From Shimia thalassica (GTDB lineage Bacteria > Pseudomonadota > Alphaproteobacteria > Rhodobacterales > Rhodobacteraceae), in NCBI RefSeq assembly GCF_001458215.1, contig NZ_CYTW01000007.1, forward strand, positions 62,001 through 126,000: a stretch of DNA of 64,000 nucleotides, given 5' to 3'. The notes under the pieces were generated by a model, which made no database searches, had not been told where the DNA came from, and worked only from the letters and a program-made list of their open reading frames with translations. The first letter of the stretch is position 1, and each line of letters begins with the position of its first letter. Positions 16,003 through 25,109 of the stretch are shown in pieces. The position numbers and the translations under genes are program-made.

Positions 16003-18044
16003 GCACAACCGTTCTTTTTGATCCCTTATTGCCCGTCTGGGTCATTGCGGCCTTGGCTGCTCTGGCAACATGCGCGGTGATCTATGCCTTTTGGCGCGGG
16101 CTTTCTGGCTGGGCCCTGCGGGCTGTGGCGGCCGTGATTGTTCTGGCCGCGGTTTGTGGTCCGGTATTGCACCGCGAGAACCGCGCGCCTTTGTCAGACA
16201 TCGTTTTGATGTTGGTGGATCAAAGCGCAAGCCAGGACTTGTCGGATCGTGCCGCGCGCACCGAAGCAGCAGCAGCAGCCGTCGAGGCACGGATAGAAGC
16301 GCGAACAAACACGGAGTTGCGCCGGATTGACGTTCCTGATGGGCAAGACAATTCCGGAACCGAGATGATGGCCGCTCTTGAGGATGCGCTGTCACGTGAA
16401 CCGCGCGGACGAATTGCCGGTATCGTTGCCCTAAGCGACGGGCGCATCCACGACATGGACCAAATGCCCGATCTGCCCGCGCCTTTCCATCTTTTGCACA
16501 GCGGCCTTGAAACAGATTGGGATCGGCGTCTTGTTGTGCGGAACGCGCCTGCCTTTGCTATTCTGGGCGAGCCGGTCTTGCTGACACTGCGCGTCGAAGA
16601 CAGCGGAAATGCTCCTGCCGTTCCCGATGGCAAGGTGCGTGTTGATGTCTCGATCGATGGCGAACAACCTCAAAGCTTTTCCATCCCCACCGGACGGGAT
16701 GTCGAGTTGCCCGTGACCTTGCCGCATGGCGGGCGCAACGTTTTGCAGTTTTCGGTTCAGGCGGTCGAGGGCGAGCTGACGGACCGAAACAACAGTGCGC
16801 TGGTTCAGATAAACGGTGTCCGCGACCGGTTGCGTGTCCTGTTGGTCAGCGGGGAACCGCATCCGGGGGGGCGCACGTGGCGCAACCTTTTGAAATCCGA
16901 TGCCTCTGTCGATCTCGTGCATTTCACGATTTTGAGGCCGCCTGAAAAACAGGACGGCGTACCGGTCAGCGAATTGTCCCTCATCGCGTTTCCGACACGA
17001 GAGTTGTTTCTGGAAAAGATTGAAGACTTCGACCTGATCATTTTCGACCGATACAAAAGACGGGGCATTTTGCCTGCGATCTATCTCGAAAATGTCGCGG
17101 CTTACGTGCGCAAAGGTGGCGCTGTTCTAGTGTCTGCCGGACCGGACTTTGCCAGTGCAGACAGCATCTATCGCTCCCCCTTGTCCCAGATCATGCCAGC
17201 GCGTCCCACGGCGCGTGTTCTGGACGAGGCGTTCCTGCCAAACGTGTCAGATGTGGGAGAACGCCACCCCGTTACGGTTGATTTGCCCCAAGCCGGAAAC
17301 TGGGGCAGGTGGATGCGCCAGATAGAGGTCGAGGTCGAACGTGGCGACGTTGTCATGACCGGCGTGGATGACCGCCCGCTGCTGGTTCTGGATAGGGTCG
17401 AAGAAGGGCGTGTTGCGCTCTTGGCGTCAGATCAGGCGTGGCTTTGGGCCCGTGGGTTCGAGGGCGGGGGACCGCAACTTGAACTGTTGCGGCGGCTGGC
17501 CCACTGGATGATGGGAGAACCCGAACTCGAGGAAGAGGCGCTCTGGGCCGAAGCCACCGGCCAAAACATCCGCATCATTCGCCGCTCACTTGAAGAAAGT
17601 GTTGGCTCTGTCACTGTCACAAGTCCCTCTGGCGAGGTTTTCGTGAGAGACTTCGACGAGATCCAGCCGGGTCATTTCGAGGCGCGCCACACTGGTGATG
17701 AAATTGGTCTGTATCGCCTGACCAATGGCGATAAATCTGCAGTTATCGGGCTTGGACCTGCGGCACCGCGTGAATTTGAACGCACCATTGCCACGGATGA
17801 AATTCTGACCGCTGCCATCGAACAGCGGCGTGGCGGCAGCTTTGCCATCGAAGACGGATTGCCGACCGTGCGTTCGGTGCGCGTCGGGCGTCCTGCGGCG
17901 GGGCGTGGCTGGATGGGGATCACCCCGCGCGAAGCGTTCGAGGTCACGGATGTAGCGCGCGTCGCATTGTTGCCTGCGTGGCTGGTTCTGTTGCTGGTCT
18001 CGGCCACATTGATTGGCGGATGGCTGCGCGAAGGTCGTCGCTGA
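15999..18044 (+). CDS. Membrane protein with VWA/glutamine-amidotransferase-like region (MoxR operon)
   Basis: The ATG overlaps the preceding stop as ATGA. The 681-residue protein has two membrane helices in its first 55 residues, then a large domain starting SDIVLMLVDQSASQD (VWA-like first strand, without a complete metal site), and a class I GATase-like region with GGAVLVSAGPDFAS and VALLASDQAWLWARGFEGGGP near 370-500. One membrane helix (LLPAWLVLLLVSATLIGGWL) lies at the very C-terminus. This is the fourth and last gene of the MoxR operon; a protein of this build commonly completes the alphaproteobacterial cluster. Function is not known. Confidence 0.85.
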   Translation: MSTTVLFDPLLPVWVIAALAALATCAVIYAFWRGLSGWALRAVAAVIVLAAVCGPVLHRENRAPLSDIVLMLVDQSASQDLSDRAARTEAAAAAVEARIEARTNTELRRIDVPDGQDNSGTEMMAALEDALSREPRGRIAGIVALSDGRIHDMDQMPDLPAPFHLLHSGLETDWDRRLVVRNAPAFAILGEPVLLTLRVEDSGNAPAVPDGKVRVDVSIDGEQPQSFSIPTGRDVELPVTLPHGGRNVLQFSVQAVEGELTDRNNSALVQINGVRDRLRVLLVSGEPHPGGRTWRNLLKSDASVDLVHFTILRPPEKQDGVPVSELSLIAFPTRELFLEKIEDFDLIIFDRYKRRGILPAIYLENVAAYVRKGGAVLVSAGPDFASADSIYRSPLSQIMPARPTARVLDEAFLPNVSDVGERHPVTVDLPQAGNWGRWMRQIEVEVERGDVVMTGVDDRPLLVLDRVEEGRVALLASDQAWLWARGFEGGGPQLELLRRLAHWMMGEPELEEEALWAEATGQNIRIIRRSLEESVGSVTVTSPSGEVFVRDFDEIQPGHFEARHTGDEIGLYRLTNGDKSAVIGLGPAAPREFERTIATDEILTAAIEQRRGGSFAIEDGLPTVRSVRVGRPAAGRGWMGITPREAFEVTDVARVALLPAWLVLLLVSATLIGGWLREGRR

Positions 18045-18197
18045 CGCGCGGAACACCCGGTTTTCAAGGGGAGATGGGCATCACGGTGCAATTCACGCCG
18101 ATATCTCCGGTCATATCGCTGCAGTTTCACAAAAACCGGTTCCCCCCCGACGCGTGGCAAGTTAGAACGCGCGCACATTCTTACGGAGCCGTATGAG

Positions 18198-19718
18198 ATG
18201 ACCTCTCCCAAACCTGTTGTTCTTTGCATTCTTGATGGCTGGGGCCTTAGCGATACTACCGAAGCTAATGCGCCCGCTCTGGCCAATACGCCAACCTTTG
18301 ACGCGATGATGTCCGATTGCCCGAATTCCACCTTGATCACACATGGTCCGGATGTCGGGTTGCCTTCGGGGCAAATGGGCAATTCGGAAGTAGGACACAC
18401 GAATATCGGGGCCGGTCGGGTTGTCGCAATGGACCTGGGTCAAATTGATCTGGCGATTGAAGACGGGTCCTTTTTTGAAAACGACGCGATCAAGGAATTC
18501 ACCGCAACCCTCAAGAAGACCGGTGGCACCGCCCATCTTATGGGCATGATCTCGGATGGTGGTGTGCACGGACATATCGAGCATATTCTGGCAGCGACCA
18601 AAGCCGTCACCGATGCGGGTGTCCCTGTTGTGTTGCACGCAGTGACCGACGGACGGGATGTGGCCCCGAAATCCGCTTTTACCTACCTCGAGGTTCTGGC
18701 TGACAGGATGCCGGAAAATGCACGCATCGGCACGATCACGGGCCGGTATTTCGCGATGGATCGCGACAACAGATGGGAACGTGTTTCTGAGGCTTACAAC
18801 GCTTGGATCCATGCCAAGGGGCTTTCTGCCGAAACCTCACACGATGCGGTCTCGAACGCGTATGAACGTTCGGAAACAGATGAATTCATCAGTGCCACCG
18901 TGATTGGCGATTACGCCGGTGCAAGAGACAATGACGGTTTGTTCTGCCTGAACTTTCGCGCGGACCGTGCCCGCGAAATTCTTGCCGCCATCGGCAAGCC
19001 CGATTTTGACTCCTTTGACGTGGGAACGCGTCCCGAATGGGCCGCGATTCTTGGGATGGTCGATTATTCCGAAGACCACAGCACCTATATGACGTCGGCC
19101 TATCCCAAGCAGGAAATCGTAAACACTCTTGGAGAATGGGTGGCCAAGAAAGGTCTGCGCCAGTTCCATTTGGCCGAAACCGAAAAGTATCCGCATGTGA
19201 CCTTCTTCCTGAATGGCGGCAAAGAAGAACCCGCAGCCGGTGAAGACCGCTATATGGCGGCGTCTCCCAAGGTGGCGACCTATGATCTTCAACCCGAGAT
19301 GTCCGCCGAGGAAGTGACCGAGCATTTCGTGGCAGCGATTGAAGACGGCTATGATTTGATTGTCACCAACTATGCCAATCCGGACATGGTGGGTCACACC
19401 GGTGACCTGAATGCTGCCATGCGCGCCTGCGAGGCCGTGGACAAAGGGCTTGGTGAAGTTACCAAGGCCTTGACCAAAGTGGGCGGGACGATGATTGTGA
19501 CCGCAGATCACGGCAACTGCGAAGTTATGGTAAATCCTCAAACCGGCGCGCCTCATACGGCTCATACAACCAACCTTGTTCCGGTGATCCTGTTCAACGG
19601 GCCGGAAGGCGCGACATTGAATGCGGGGCGTTTGGCTGATCTCGCGCCGTCCCTGCTGGATCTCATGGGATTGGAACAGCCAGAAGAAATGACCGGAGTG
19701 AGTCTGATTCAAAAATGA
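18198..19718 (+). CDS. gpmI: 2,3-bisphosphoglycerate-independent phosphoglycerate mutase
   Basis: GpmI interconverts 3- and 2-phosphoglycerate in glycolysis and gluconeogenesis using two Mn2+ ions and a phosphoserine intermediate. The catalytic serine is in GQMGNSEVGHTNIGAG (about residue 63). Metal ligands are visible in CILDGWG near the start and in NYANPDMVGHTGD and TADHGNCE near 390-440. At 506 residues it has normal length. The next gene overlaps its stop by four bases (ATGA at 19715), so it leads an operon with cell-envelope genes, an arrangement common in alphaproteobacteria. Confidence 0.96.
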   Translation: MTSPKPVVLCILDGWGLSDTTEANAPALANTPTFDAMMSDCPNSTLITHGPDVGLPSGQMGNSEVGHTNIGAGRVVAMDLGQIDLAIEDGSFFENDAIKEFTATLKKTGGTAHLMGMISDGGVHGHIEHILAATKAVTDAGVPVVLHAVTDGRDVAPKSAFTYLEVLADRMPENARIGTITGRYFAMDRDNRWERVSEAYNAWIHAKGLSAETSHDAVSNAYERSETDEFISATVIGDYAGARDNDGLFCLNFRADRAREILAAIGKPDFDSFDVGTRPEWAAILGMVDYSEDHSTYMTSAYPKQEIVNTLGEWVAKKGLRQFHLAETEKYPHVTFFLNGGKEEPAAGEDRYMAASPKVATYDLQPEMSAEEVTEHFVAAIEDGYDLIVTNYANPDMVGHTGDLNAAMRACEAVDKGLGEVTKALTKVGGTMIVTADHGNCEVMVNPQTGAPHTAHTTNLVPVILFNGPEGATLNAGRLADLAPSLLDLMGLEQPEEMTGVSLIQK

Positions 19719-20842
19719 AACGCACGATCCTGCTGATGATCTTGGGCCTGAGTGCAGGCCTGACCCATGCCGAGACTGATCCGGCAACAGCAGCACGTGC
19801 GGCCGCAGGGCAACTCGAAGCGGCCTCGGTTTCTCTGGAGGATGCAGGCAGCGCGCGTGATCGCGTTACCGCGTTGACCGATACGGTCAAAGCTTATGAA
19901 GCTGGGCTTTCCGCTTTGCGAGAAGGGCTGCGCCGTGCCGCGATCCGCGAAGCCCAGATCGGCAGGGAACTTCGGGCGCAGGAAGACGAGATCACCAGAT
20001 TGCTGGGGGTGTTACAAAGCATGGGTTCAGGTCCCCCGCCTGTCATGCTTCTGCATCCCTCAGGCCCGACAGGCACCGCGCGGTCCGGAATGATCCTGGC
20101 CGACATTGCCCCTGCTCTTGAAGCGCGCACGGCCGGACTGCGTGCTGATCTGGAAGAGGTCGCGATCCTTCGGGACCTTCAGCAAGGCGCGGCAGACAAG
20201 CTGCAACAGGGGATGACCGGGGTTCAGACGGCAAGAACTGAGCTGAGCAAGGCCATCGCGGACCGCACGGATTTGCCGCAACGGTTTTTGGAAGATCCGG
20301 TCAAGACGGCTTTGCTGATCGCGTCGACCGAAACGCTGGAAGGTTTTGCAAGCGGGCTGACCGACATTCAGGACCCCAACATTGCCCCCGCCGTGCCATC
20401 GGACATCACAAGCCGCAAAGGTGATTTGCCGCTGCCGGTCGAAGCGCGGGTTCTGCGCAAGGCAAATGAGGCGGACGCCGCCGGTATTCGCCGACCGGGG
20501 ATTGTGCTGGCAACCCGACCAAATGCGCTTGTCGTGGCGCCCACGGCGGCAACGATCCGATATGTCGGACCGCTTTTGAACTATGACAACGTGATGATTC
20601 TGGAACCGCAGGCTGGCATGATGTTTGTCTTGGCGGGGATGAAAACGGCCTATGGCGGCAATGGACAGGTCATTCCCGAAGGCTCACCCATTGGTCTAAT
20701 GGGGGGAGAAGAGGCCGAAATGGGCGCAATTCTCTCACAGTCTAGTGATGGCACTGGAAACACGCGGCCAGAAACGCTCTATATAGAAGTCAGACGGGAT
20801 AACACCCCTGTGGACCCTGCCGAATGGTTCCGCACGGAATAA
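19715..20842 (+). CDS. EnvC-like murein hydrolase activator (degenerate LytM)
   Basis: This 375-residue protein has a signal peptide (MKRTILLMILGLSAGLTHA), a long coiled-coil from about 25 to 230, and a C-terminal M23/LytM-like domain (RYVGPLLNYDNVMILEPQAGMMFVLAG, split here as YVGPLLNYDNV and VILEP-type strands). The zinc ligands of active LytM enzymes (HxxxD and HxH) are not present, as in EnvC, which does not cut peptidoglycan but activates amidases at division sites. It overlaps gpmI and lies 13 bases before ctpA, so division-site hydrolase control and the protease are probably co-transcribed. Confidence 0.86.
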   Translation: MKRTILLMILGLSAGLTHAETDPATAARAAAGQLEAASVSLEDAGSARDRVTALTDTVKAYEAGLSALREGLRRAAIREAQIGRELRAQEDEITRLLGVLQSMGSGPPPVMLLHPSGPTGTARSGMILADIAPALEARTAGLRADLEEVAILRDLQQGAADKLQQGMTGVQTARTELSKAIADRTDLPQRFLEDPVKTALLIASTETLEGFASGLTDIQDPNIAPAVPSDITSRKGDLPLPVEARVLRKANEADAAGIRRPGIVLATRPNALVVAPTAATIRYVGPLLNYDNVMILEPQAGMMFVLAGMKTAYGGNGQVIPEGSPIGLMGGEEAEMGAILSQSSDGTGNTRPETLYIEVRRDNTPVDPAEWFRTE

Positions 20843-20855
20843 GGATGGAAACTTT

Positions 20856-22196
20856 ATGAAGAAATTCGTCGCGGCCGCCTTTGGCGGCACATTGGCCGGA
20901 GTGGTCGCAGCCACACAGATTGCCGGTCCCCTGATGGCCGAGCAAAGCGCGCATAACTCGAACCTGTACGAGCAGCTGGATCTGTTCGGGGACATTTTCG
21001 AGCGTATTCGCGCACAGTATGTTGAAGACGTTGATGAGGGAGAGCTGATCGAAGCCGCCATCAACGGCATGCTGACATCACTTGATCCGCACTCGTCCTA
21101 TTTGTCACCGGATGACGCAGAAAGCATGCGCGTTCAAACCAAAGGTGAATTTGGCGGTCTTGGGATCGAAGTCACCCAGGAAGAAGGCTTTGTCAAAGTT
21201 GTGTCGCCAATCGATGACACCCCTGCCGACGCTGCCGGTATCGAAGCAGGTGATTTCATCACCCACGTGGATGGTGAAAGCGTTCTGGGTCTGACACTGG
21301 ACGAAGCGGTCGATATGATGCGGGGTCCTGTTGGGTCTGAAATTATCATCACCGTCGCACGCGAAGGCGAGGACGAGCCGTTTGACGTTTCGATCATCCG
21401 CGACACGATCAAGCTGACAGCCGTGCGCGCACGTACCGAAGGCAGCACCGCTGTCCTTCGTGTGACCACGTTCAACGATCAAACCTATCCCAACCTGCAA
21501 TCCGGTCTGGCAAAACAGATCGAAGAGGCAGGCGGCGCGGACAATATCAACGGCATCGTTCTGGACCTGCGTAACAACCCCGGCGGTCTGTTGACGCAAG
21601 CGATCAAAGTGTCGGATGCCTTCCTTGAAAAAGGCGAGATTGTTTCAACACGCGGCCGCAACCCGGAGGACGGAGATCGTTACAATGCGACCCCCGGTGA
21701 TCTGGCAGGTGGAAAGCCAATTGTTGTTCTGATCAATGGTGGATCGGCGTCGGCATCAGAAATCGTGGCAGGTGCGTTGCAAGACCATCGCCGTGCCATC
21801 GTTGTGGGCACCAAGAGCTTTGGTAAAGGCTCGGTGCAGACCGTGATGCCTCTGCGGGGCGAGGGCGCGATGCGTCTGACCACCGCGCGGTATTACACAC
21901 CGTCGGGACGCTCGATTCAGGCGCTGGGCGTATCGCCAGACATCGTAGTTGAACAGCCCCGCCGGAATGCCGCGACAGAAGAGGAAGAAGAAGAAACCTC
22001 GACACGTCGCAGCCGGTCCGAAGCGGACCTGCGCGGTAGCCTCAACAACGACAGCCTGACCGAAGACGAAATCCGCCAGATCGAAGAAGATCGCGCCAAG
22101 GCGGACAAGGCGGCAAAGCTGCGTGAAGACGATTATCAACTGGCCTATGCGATTGATATTCTCAAAGGTCTGTCGGCTTTGGGTCCCAAGCAATAA
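20856..22196 (+). CDS. S41 family carboxy-terminal processing protease (CtpA type)
   Basis: The ATG at 20856 follows AAGGATGG. The 446-residue protein has an N-terminal signal/anchor (FGGTLAGVVAATQIAG), a PDZ domain around 85-170 (GLGIEVTQEEGFVKVVSPIDDTP in part), and the S41 protease core: VLDLRNNPGG, the serine in GGSASASEIVAG (about residue 298) and the lysine in GTKSFGKGSVQ (about 323), forming the Ser-Lys dyad. An acidic, charged C-terminal tail follows (EEEEEETS and after). It acts in the periplasm and is typically involved in trimming lipoproteins or murein hydrolases, which fits the EnvC-like neighbour. A hairpin terminator follows the stop. Confidence 0.93.
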   Translation: MKKFVAAAFGGTLAGVVAATQIAGPLMAEQSAHNSNLYEQLDLFGDIFERIRAQYVEDVDEGELIEAAINGMLTSLDPHSSYLSPDDAESMRVQTKGEFGGLGIEVTQEEGFVKVVSPIDDTPADAAGIEAGDFITHVDGESVLGLTLDEAVDMMRGPVGSEIIITVAREGEDEPFDVSIIRDTIKLTAVRARTEGSTAVLRVTTFNDQTYPNLQSGLAKQIEEAGGADNINGIVLDLRNNPGGLLTQAIKVSDAFLEKGEIVSTRGRNPEDGDRYNATPGDLAGGKPIVVLINGGSASASEIVAGALQDHRRAIVVGTKSFGKGSVQTVMPLRGEGAMRLTTARYYTPSGRSIQALGVSPDIVVEQPRRNAATEEEEEETSTRRSRSEADLRGSLNNDSLTEDEIRQIEEDRAKADKAAKLREDDYQLAYAIDILKGLSALGPKQ

Positions 22197-22222
22197 CGTC
22201 TTGCGAACTTGAATGATGAACG

Positions 22223-22257
22223 CGCGCATCCGGAAAAACCGGGTGCGCGTTTCTTTT
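22223..22257 (+). terminator. Rho-independent terminator after the ctpA-like gene
   Basis: CGCGCATCCGG (22223-22233) and CCGGGTGCGCG (22239-22249) form an 11-bp stem with one G-U pair and an AAAAA loop, followed by a T-rich run (TTTCTTTT). It closes the gpmI/envC/ctpA unit. Confidence 0.85.
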
Positions 22258-22349
22258 GGGGGCGGACAAAGGCGACTCTGCCATTCGCGAATTGCGGCAG
22301 GGCCGCGTCTGTTCTAGGAACAGTCAACCAAACGTGAGAGGGGTTTTCC

Positions 22350-22847
22350 ATGACACCGGATGAGATTGCCAAACTGCCATACCGCCGCAATGTCGGGGTG
22401 ATGCTTATCAACGCGTCTGGAGAGGCCTTTGTCGGGCAACGGCGTGACAGCGAAGTTGCGGCGTGGCAGATGCCCCAAGGTGGGATCGACAAGGGGGAAA
22501 CCCCAAAAGAAGCGGCCCTGCGCGAGCTTGAGGAAGAGACCGGCGTGTCGACCTCTTTGGTGACGGTCGAGGCGGAAACGGATGGCTGGATCGCCTATGA
22601 CTTGCCGCATGATATCGTGCCGCGCATCTGGAAAGGGCGATACAAAGGTCAGGAACAAAAGTGGTTTTTGCTGCGCTTTTCAGGGCAAGACACGGATGTG
22701 AATATTCAGACAGATCACCCCGAGTTTTCGGAATGGCGCTGGTTGGCTGTGGATCAGCTTGTCGACAATATCGTGCCCTTCAAACGTGAAGTGTATGTCA
22801 AAGTTGTCGAGGCGTTTCAGGATAAGGTCTCGCAACAAAAAGACTGA
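22350..22847 (+). CDS. rppH: RNA pyrophosphohydrolase
   Basis: RppH removes pyrophosphate from the 5' end of mRNA, opening it to RNase E. The 165-residue protein has the Nudix box [20 protein letters not shown] at about 46-65 followed by TG, the N-terminal [21 protein letters not shown] typical of the RppH/IalA group, and KWFLLRFSG. The ATG at 22350 follows GAGAGGGG. It lies after a terminator and probably has its own promoter. It converges with the RTX gene; 12 bases separate the stops. Confidence 0.93.
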   Translation: MTPDEIAKLPYRRNVGVMLINASGEAFVGQRRDSEVAAWQMPQGGIDKGETPKEAALRELEEETGVSTSLVTVEAETDGWIAYDLPHDIVPRIWKGRYKGQEQKWFLLRFSGQDTDVNIQTDHPEFSEWRWLAVDQLVDNIVPFKREVYVKVVEAFQDKVSQQKD

Positions 22848-22859
22848 TCGCGTCGCCCC

Positions 22860-24182
22860 TTACAGGGGAAGGTCGAAATTGCCCTGATCCGTGCGGATGA
22901 CGAGGGTGTCTTGTGCTGCACCGTCCACAAGCGCCCAGAGTATCTGCAACGTGGGAACATGGGTGACAAAGACCTCGGCAACCGTGTCGCTGCCGGCACC
23001 CGGCGTGGTCGAGATGGCAAGATGGAAATCTGCGGCATCGGCATCGCCGGCAAAGACCAGAACGTCATTTTCGGATGCTTGGTAATCTTGAACCCAATCG
23101 GTGCCATGGCCCCTGACTCCGGCGTGATAAAACCGGTCTGACCCTGCGCCGCCGTTCAGCCGGTCAAAGCCGAAACCTCCGTTCAAGAAGTCAGCGCCCT
23201 CTCCTCCGAACAGCACATCCGCGTAAGATCCCCCATTAAGGGTGTCTTGACCCGTGCCCCCGATCAGCGTGTCAGAGCCACGAATGCCCCCGATGAGCAA
23301 GTCGTCGCCTGAATCTCCATGAAGTGAATCATTTCCGTATTCTCCGTTCACCGTGTCATTGCCGGCTCCGGCGCAAACAATGTCTTGAAGGTCAAACAGG
23401 CTCCATTGGTCGCCTGAGCCACCAAAGATCAGATCATCGCCATCGCCACCCGTGAGAGTATCGCGGCCATTTGCACCCCAAAGAGTGTCGTTCCCCTCAC
23501 CGCCATGCAGCCTGTCTTCACTGGATTGACCGAAAAGCTTGTCATTCCCGCCCAGGCCATGAATCGTATTCGTGCGTTCTGCAACGGTATAGTCGTTGTT
23601 GGTTCCCGTGATCCGTAGCACATCGTCGACGGCATCATGGCCGATCAGGGTGACACCGGCCCCAAAGACGGTGACCGCCTCTATGCTCACAAGATTAACT
23701 GTACCGCCCATAAAGGCGACACTGCCGTCAGAAACGTCAATCACCGTACCGGAAGGCATCGCAAAGCTTGGGCGGCCATACCCCCCTGCATCTCCGATCC
23801 GAAGCTCGTCGTACCCCGAACCTGCATCTAGCGTATTGATCCCTTCAGACGGAGGCGTCTTCAGAAATACAACGTGGTCTGCGCCGCCAAGGATGACTTC
23901 GGACGGATTGAACGAGTCGTCCAGATATAGCCAGCGATAGTCGTCTACGGTTTCAACGAATCGATCAATCTGGGATGAGAAATAGGCTGTCGCCTGTTCG
24001 ATGACGGCGTCGTCGCTTCGAGATGCCCACAGCATCAAAAATCCGAGAGGGTCTGCATCAAGCTCTAAACCGGTCGCGATGGCCATTGGCGTGTCGCCCG
24101 ACCCGAAAAAGCGGATTGTTTGAATGGTGCCTGTCACGCCTCCGGTTTCTCCGGCAAGGAGAGCCTCGCCTTCGATTTCCAA
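22860..24182 (-). CDS. RTX-type calcium-binding repeat protein, main part of a broken gene
   Basis: The open frame of 440 codons can start only at a TTG (24182) because an in-frame TAA lies at 24201-24203. Residues about 205-345 carry at least ten glycine-aspartate nonapeptide repeats (for example GGEGNDTLW, GGDGDDLIF, GGAGSDRFY) that form a calcium-binding parallel beta-roll. Such proteins leave the cell by type I secretion, with the signal at the C-terminus; no exporter gene is seen nearby. The N-terminal 200 residues are of unknown fold. Immediately upstream, beyond the stop, the same frame encodes a well-formed N-terminus (24201-24344), so this looks like the larger fragment of a disrupted gene rather than a TTG-started protein. 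Confidence 0.72.
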   Translation of the reverse strand: MEIEGEALLAGETGGVTGTIQTIRFFGSGDTPMAIATGLELDADPLGFLMLWASRSDDAVIEQATAYFSSQIDRFVETVDDYRWLYLDDSFNPSEVILGGADHVVFLKTPPSEGINTLDAGSGYDELRIGDAGGYGRPSFAMPSGTVIDVSDGSVAFMGGTVNLVSIEAVTVFGAGVTLIGHDAVDDVLRITGTNNDYTVAERTNTIHGLGGNDKLFGQSSEDRLHGGEGNDTLWGANGRDTLTGGDGDDLIFGGSGDQWSLFDLQDIVCAGAGNDTVNGEYGNDSLHGDSGDDLLIGGIRGSDTLIGGTGQDTLNGGSYADVLFGGEGADFLNGGFGFDRLNGGAGSDRFYHAGVRGHGTDWVQDYQASENDVLVFAGDADAADFHLAISTTPGAGSDTVAEVFVTHVPTLQILWALVDGAAQDTLVIRTDQGNFDLPL

Positions 24183-24200
24183 GCGTGCGCGCTGAAAGAC

Positions 24201-24344
24201 TTAGCCACGGCCCGAGCGGAAAGTCTTTTCGAAGATGTACGTCTCCCCTTCCCAGAACTGGTCATAGTCCGAGCCGGAAATGCTGTGGCTGTCGTAACGG
24301 TCAAGAAACGCAGGAATTGCGTTCCATCCAGTCAAAGTTCCCAT
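24201..24344 (-). pseudogene. N-terminal fragment of the RTX protein, ended by premature TAA
   Basis: From the ATG at 24344, with AGGG nearby upstream, the frame reads 47 residues (MGTLTGWNAIPAFLDRY, later DYDQFWEGETYIFEKTFRSG) and stops at TAA 24201-24203. It is in the same frame as the RTX gene that resumes at 24182. In the neighbouring frame the bases 24184-24204 read L-S-L-S-A-R-T, so one missing base near 24204 and one extra base near 24182 would give a smooth join RGLSLSARTLEIEGEAL. A simple nonsense change is the alternative. Confidence 0.65.
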
Positions 24345-24512
24345 CAATACCCTGCCACTCAATCTGTCACTGAAACGACAAGGATAACTGAACTGATTTG
24401 AGGTGCAATCTCAGGTTGCATCAGGCGGGCGTTGTGGACATGAAGGCGCACGACGCAACAGCATCTGCATTACCAAACATGGGAAATCATGACGATCAGG
24501 AAAGGGTTGGTT

Positions 24513-24588
24513 TGGTGGAGCCTAGGAGGATCGAACTCCTGACCTCTTCGCTGCCAGCGAAGCGCTCTCCCAGCTGAGCTAAGGCCCC
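24513..24588 (-). tRNA. tRNA-Ala (anticodon GGC), CCA encoded
   Basis: The minus strand from 24588 reads a complete cloverleaf. The acceptor stem GGGGCCT pairs with AGGCTCC and contains the G3:U70 wobble pair that is the identity mark of tRNA-Ala; the discriminator is A. The anticodon stem CTTCG/CGAAG encloses the loop CTGGCAG, giving anticodon GGC. The T loop is TTCGATC. CCA follows directly (24513-24515). It reads GCC codons. Confidence 0.96.
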
Positions 24589-24673
24589 AAAACCAACAGG
24601 CATCTCAGCCTGTGCGCGACTAATTAGGCGTATGTCGGAGCGGGTTCAAGTGAAAAATTCCCGCTCCTCCAAT

Positions 24674-25000
24674 TTAATTTTCTTCGTCGTCCGCAGCAAC
24701 ATCTGCGATTTCGTCGAGCGAGACGTTTTCGTCATCGTCGTCATCGTCCAGAACGTCGTCGTCCAGTTCGATATCTACTGCATCGTCATCCAGCAGATCA
24801 GCATCTTCTGCATCGACGTTCGTTTTAGACTTCAGGTTCGCAGCGTCTTCTGCATCCGCTTCGATCATGCGAGTCTTACCGGCAGTAAATTCCAGCACAT
24901 CACCGGTGTAAGGTGAAACGATCGGATTTTTGTTCAGGTCGTAGAAACGTTTGCCGGTGGTCGGGCACAGGCGCTTGACGCCCCATTCTTCTTTGGGCAT
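24674..25000 (-). CDS. TIGR02300 family protein (FYDLN acid domain)
   Basis: This 108-residue protein has a conserved N-terminal 40 residues (MPKEEWGVKRLCPTTGKRFY, then DLNKNPIVSPYTG) that define the FYDLN acid family of alphaproteobacteria. The rest is extremely acidic, with runs such as DLLDDDAVDIELDDDVLDDD. The N-terminal part contains a single Cys and resembles half of a zinc ribbon. No function is known. It lies beside the tRNA-Ala gene, and GGGGATTT-like purines upstream of 25000 serve as a ribosome site. Confidence 0.9.
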   Translation of the reverse strand: MPKEEWGVKRLCPTTGKRFYDLNKNPIVSPYTGDVLEFTAGKTRMIEADAEDAANLKSKTNVDAEDADLLDDDAVDIELDDDVLDDDDDDENVSLDEIADVAADDEEN

Positions 25001-25109
25001 GGGAAATCCCCTTTAGATTCTCATAAGTGATGTCGACGGTTTGGGCCAACTGCCATAAGTGTTGTCCCGTGTCAAAGGGTATAGTGCTTTAACCCGCCTA
25101 GGAGAGTGC

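Noticed and set aside
24632-24916. Plus-strand frame rich in Val and Ile opposite the acidic FYDLN protein
   Set aside because: It is the antisense image of the Asp/Glu codon runs.
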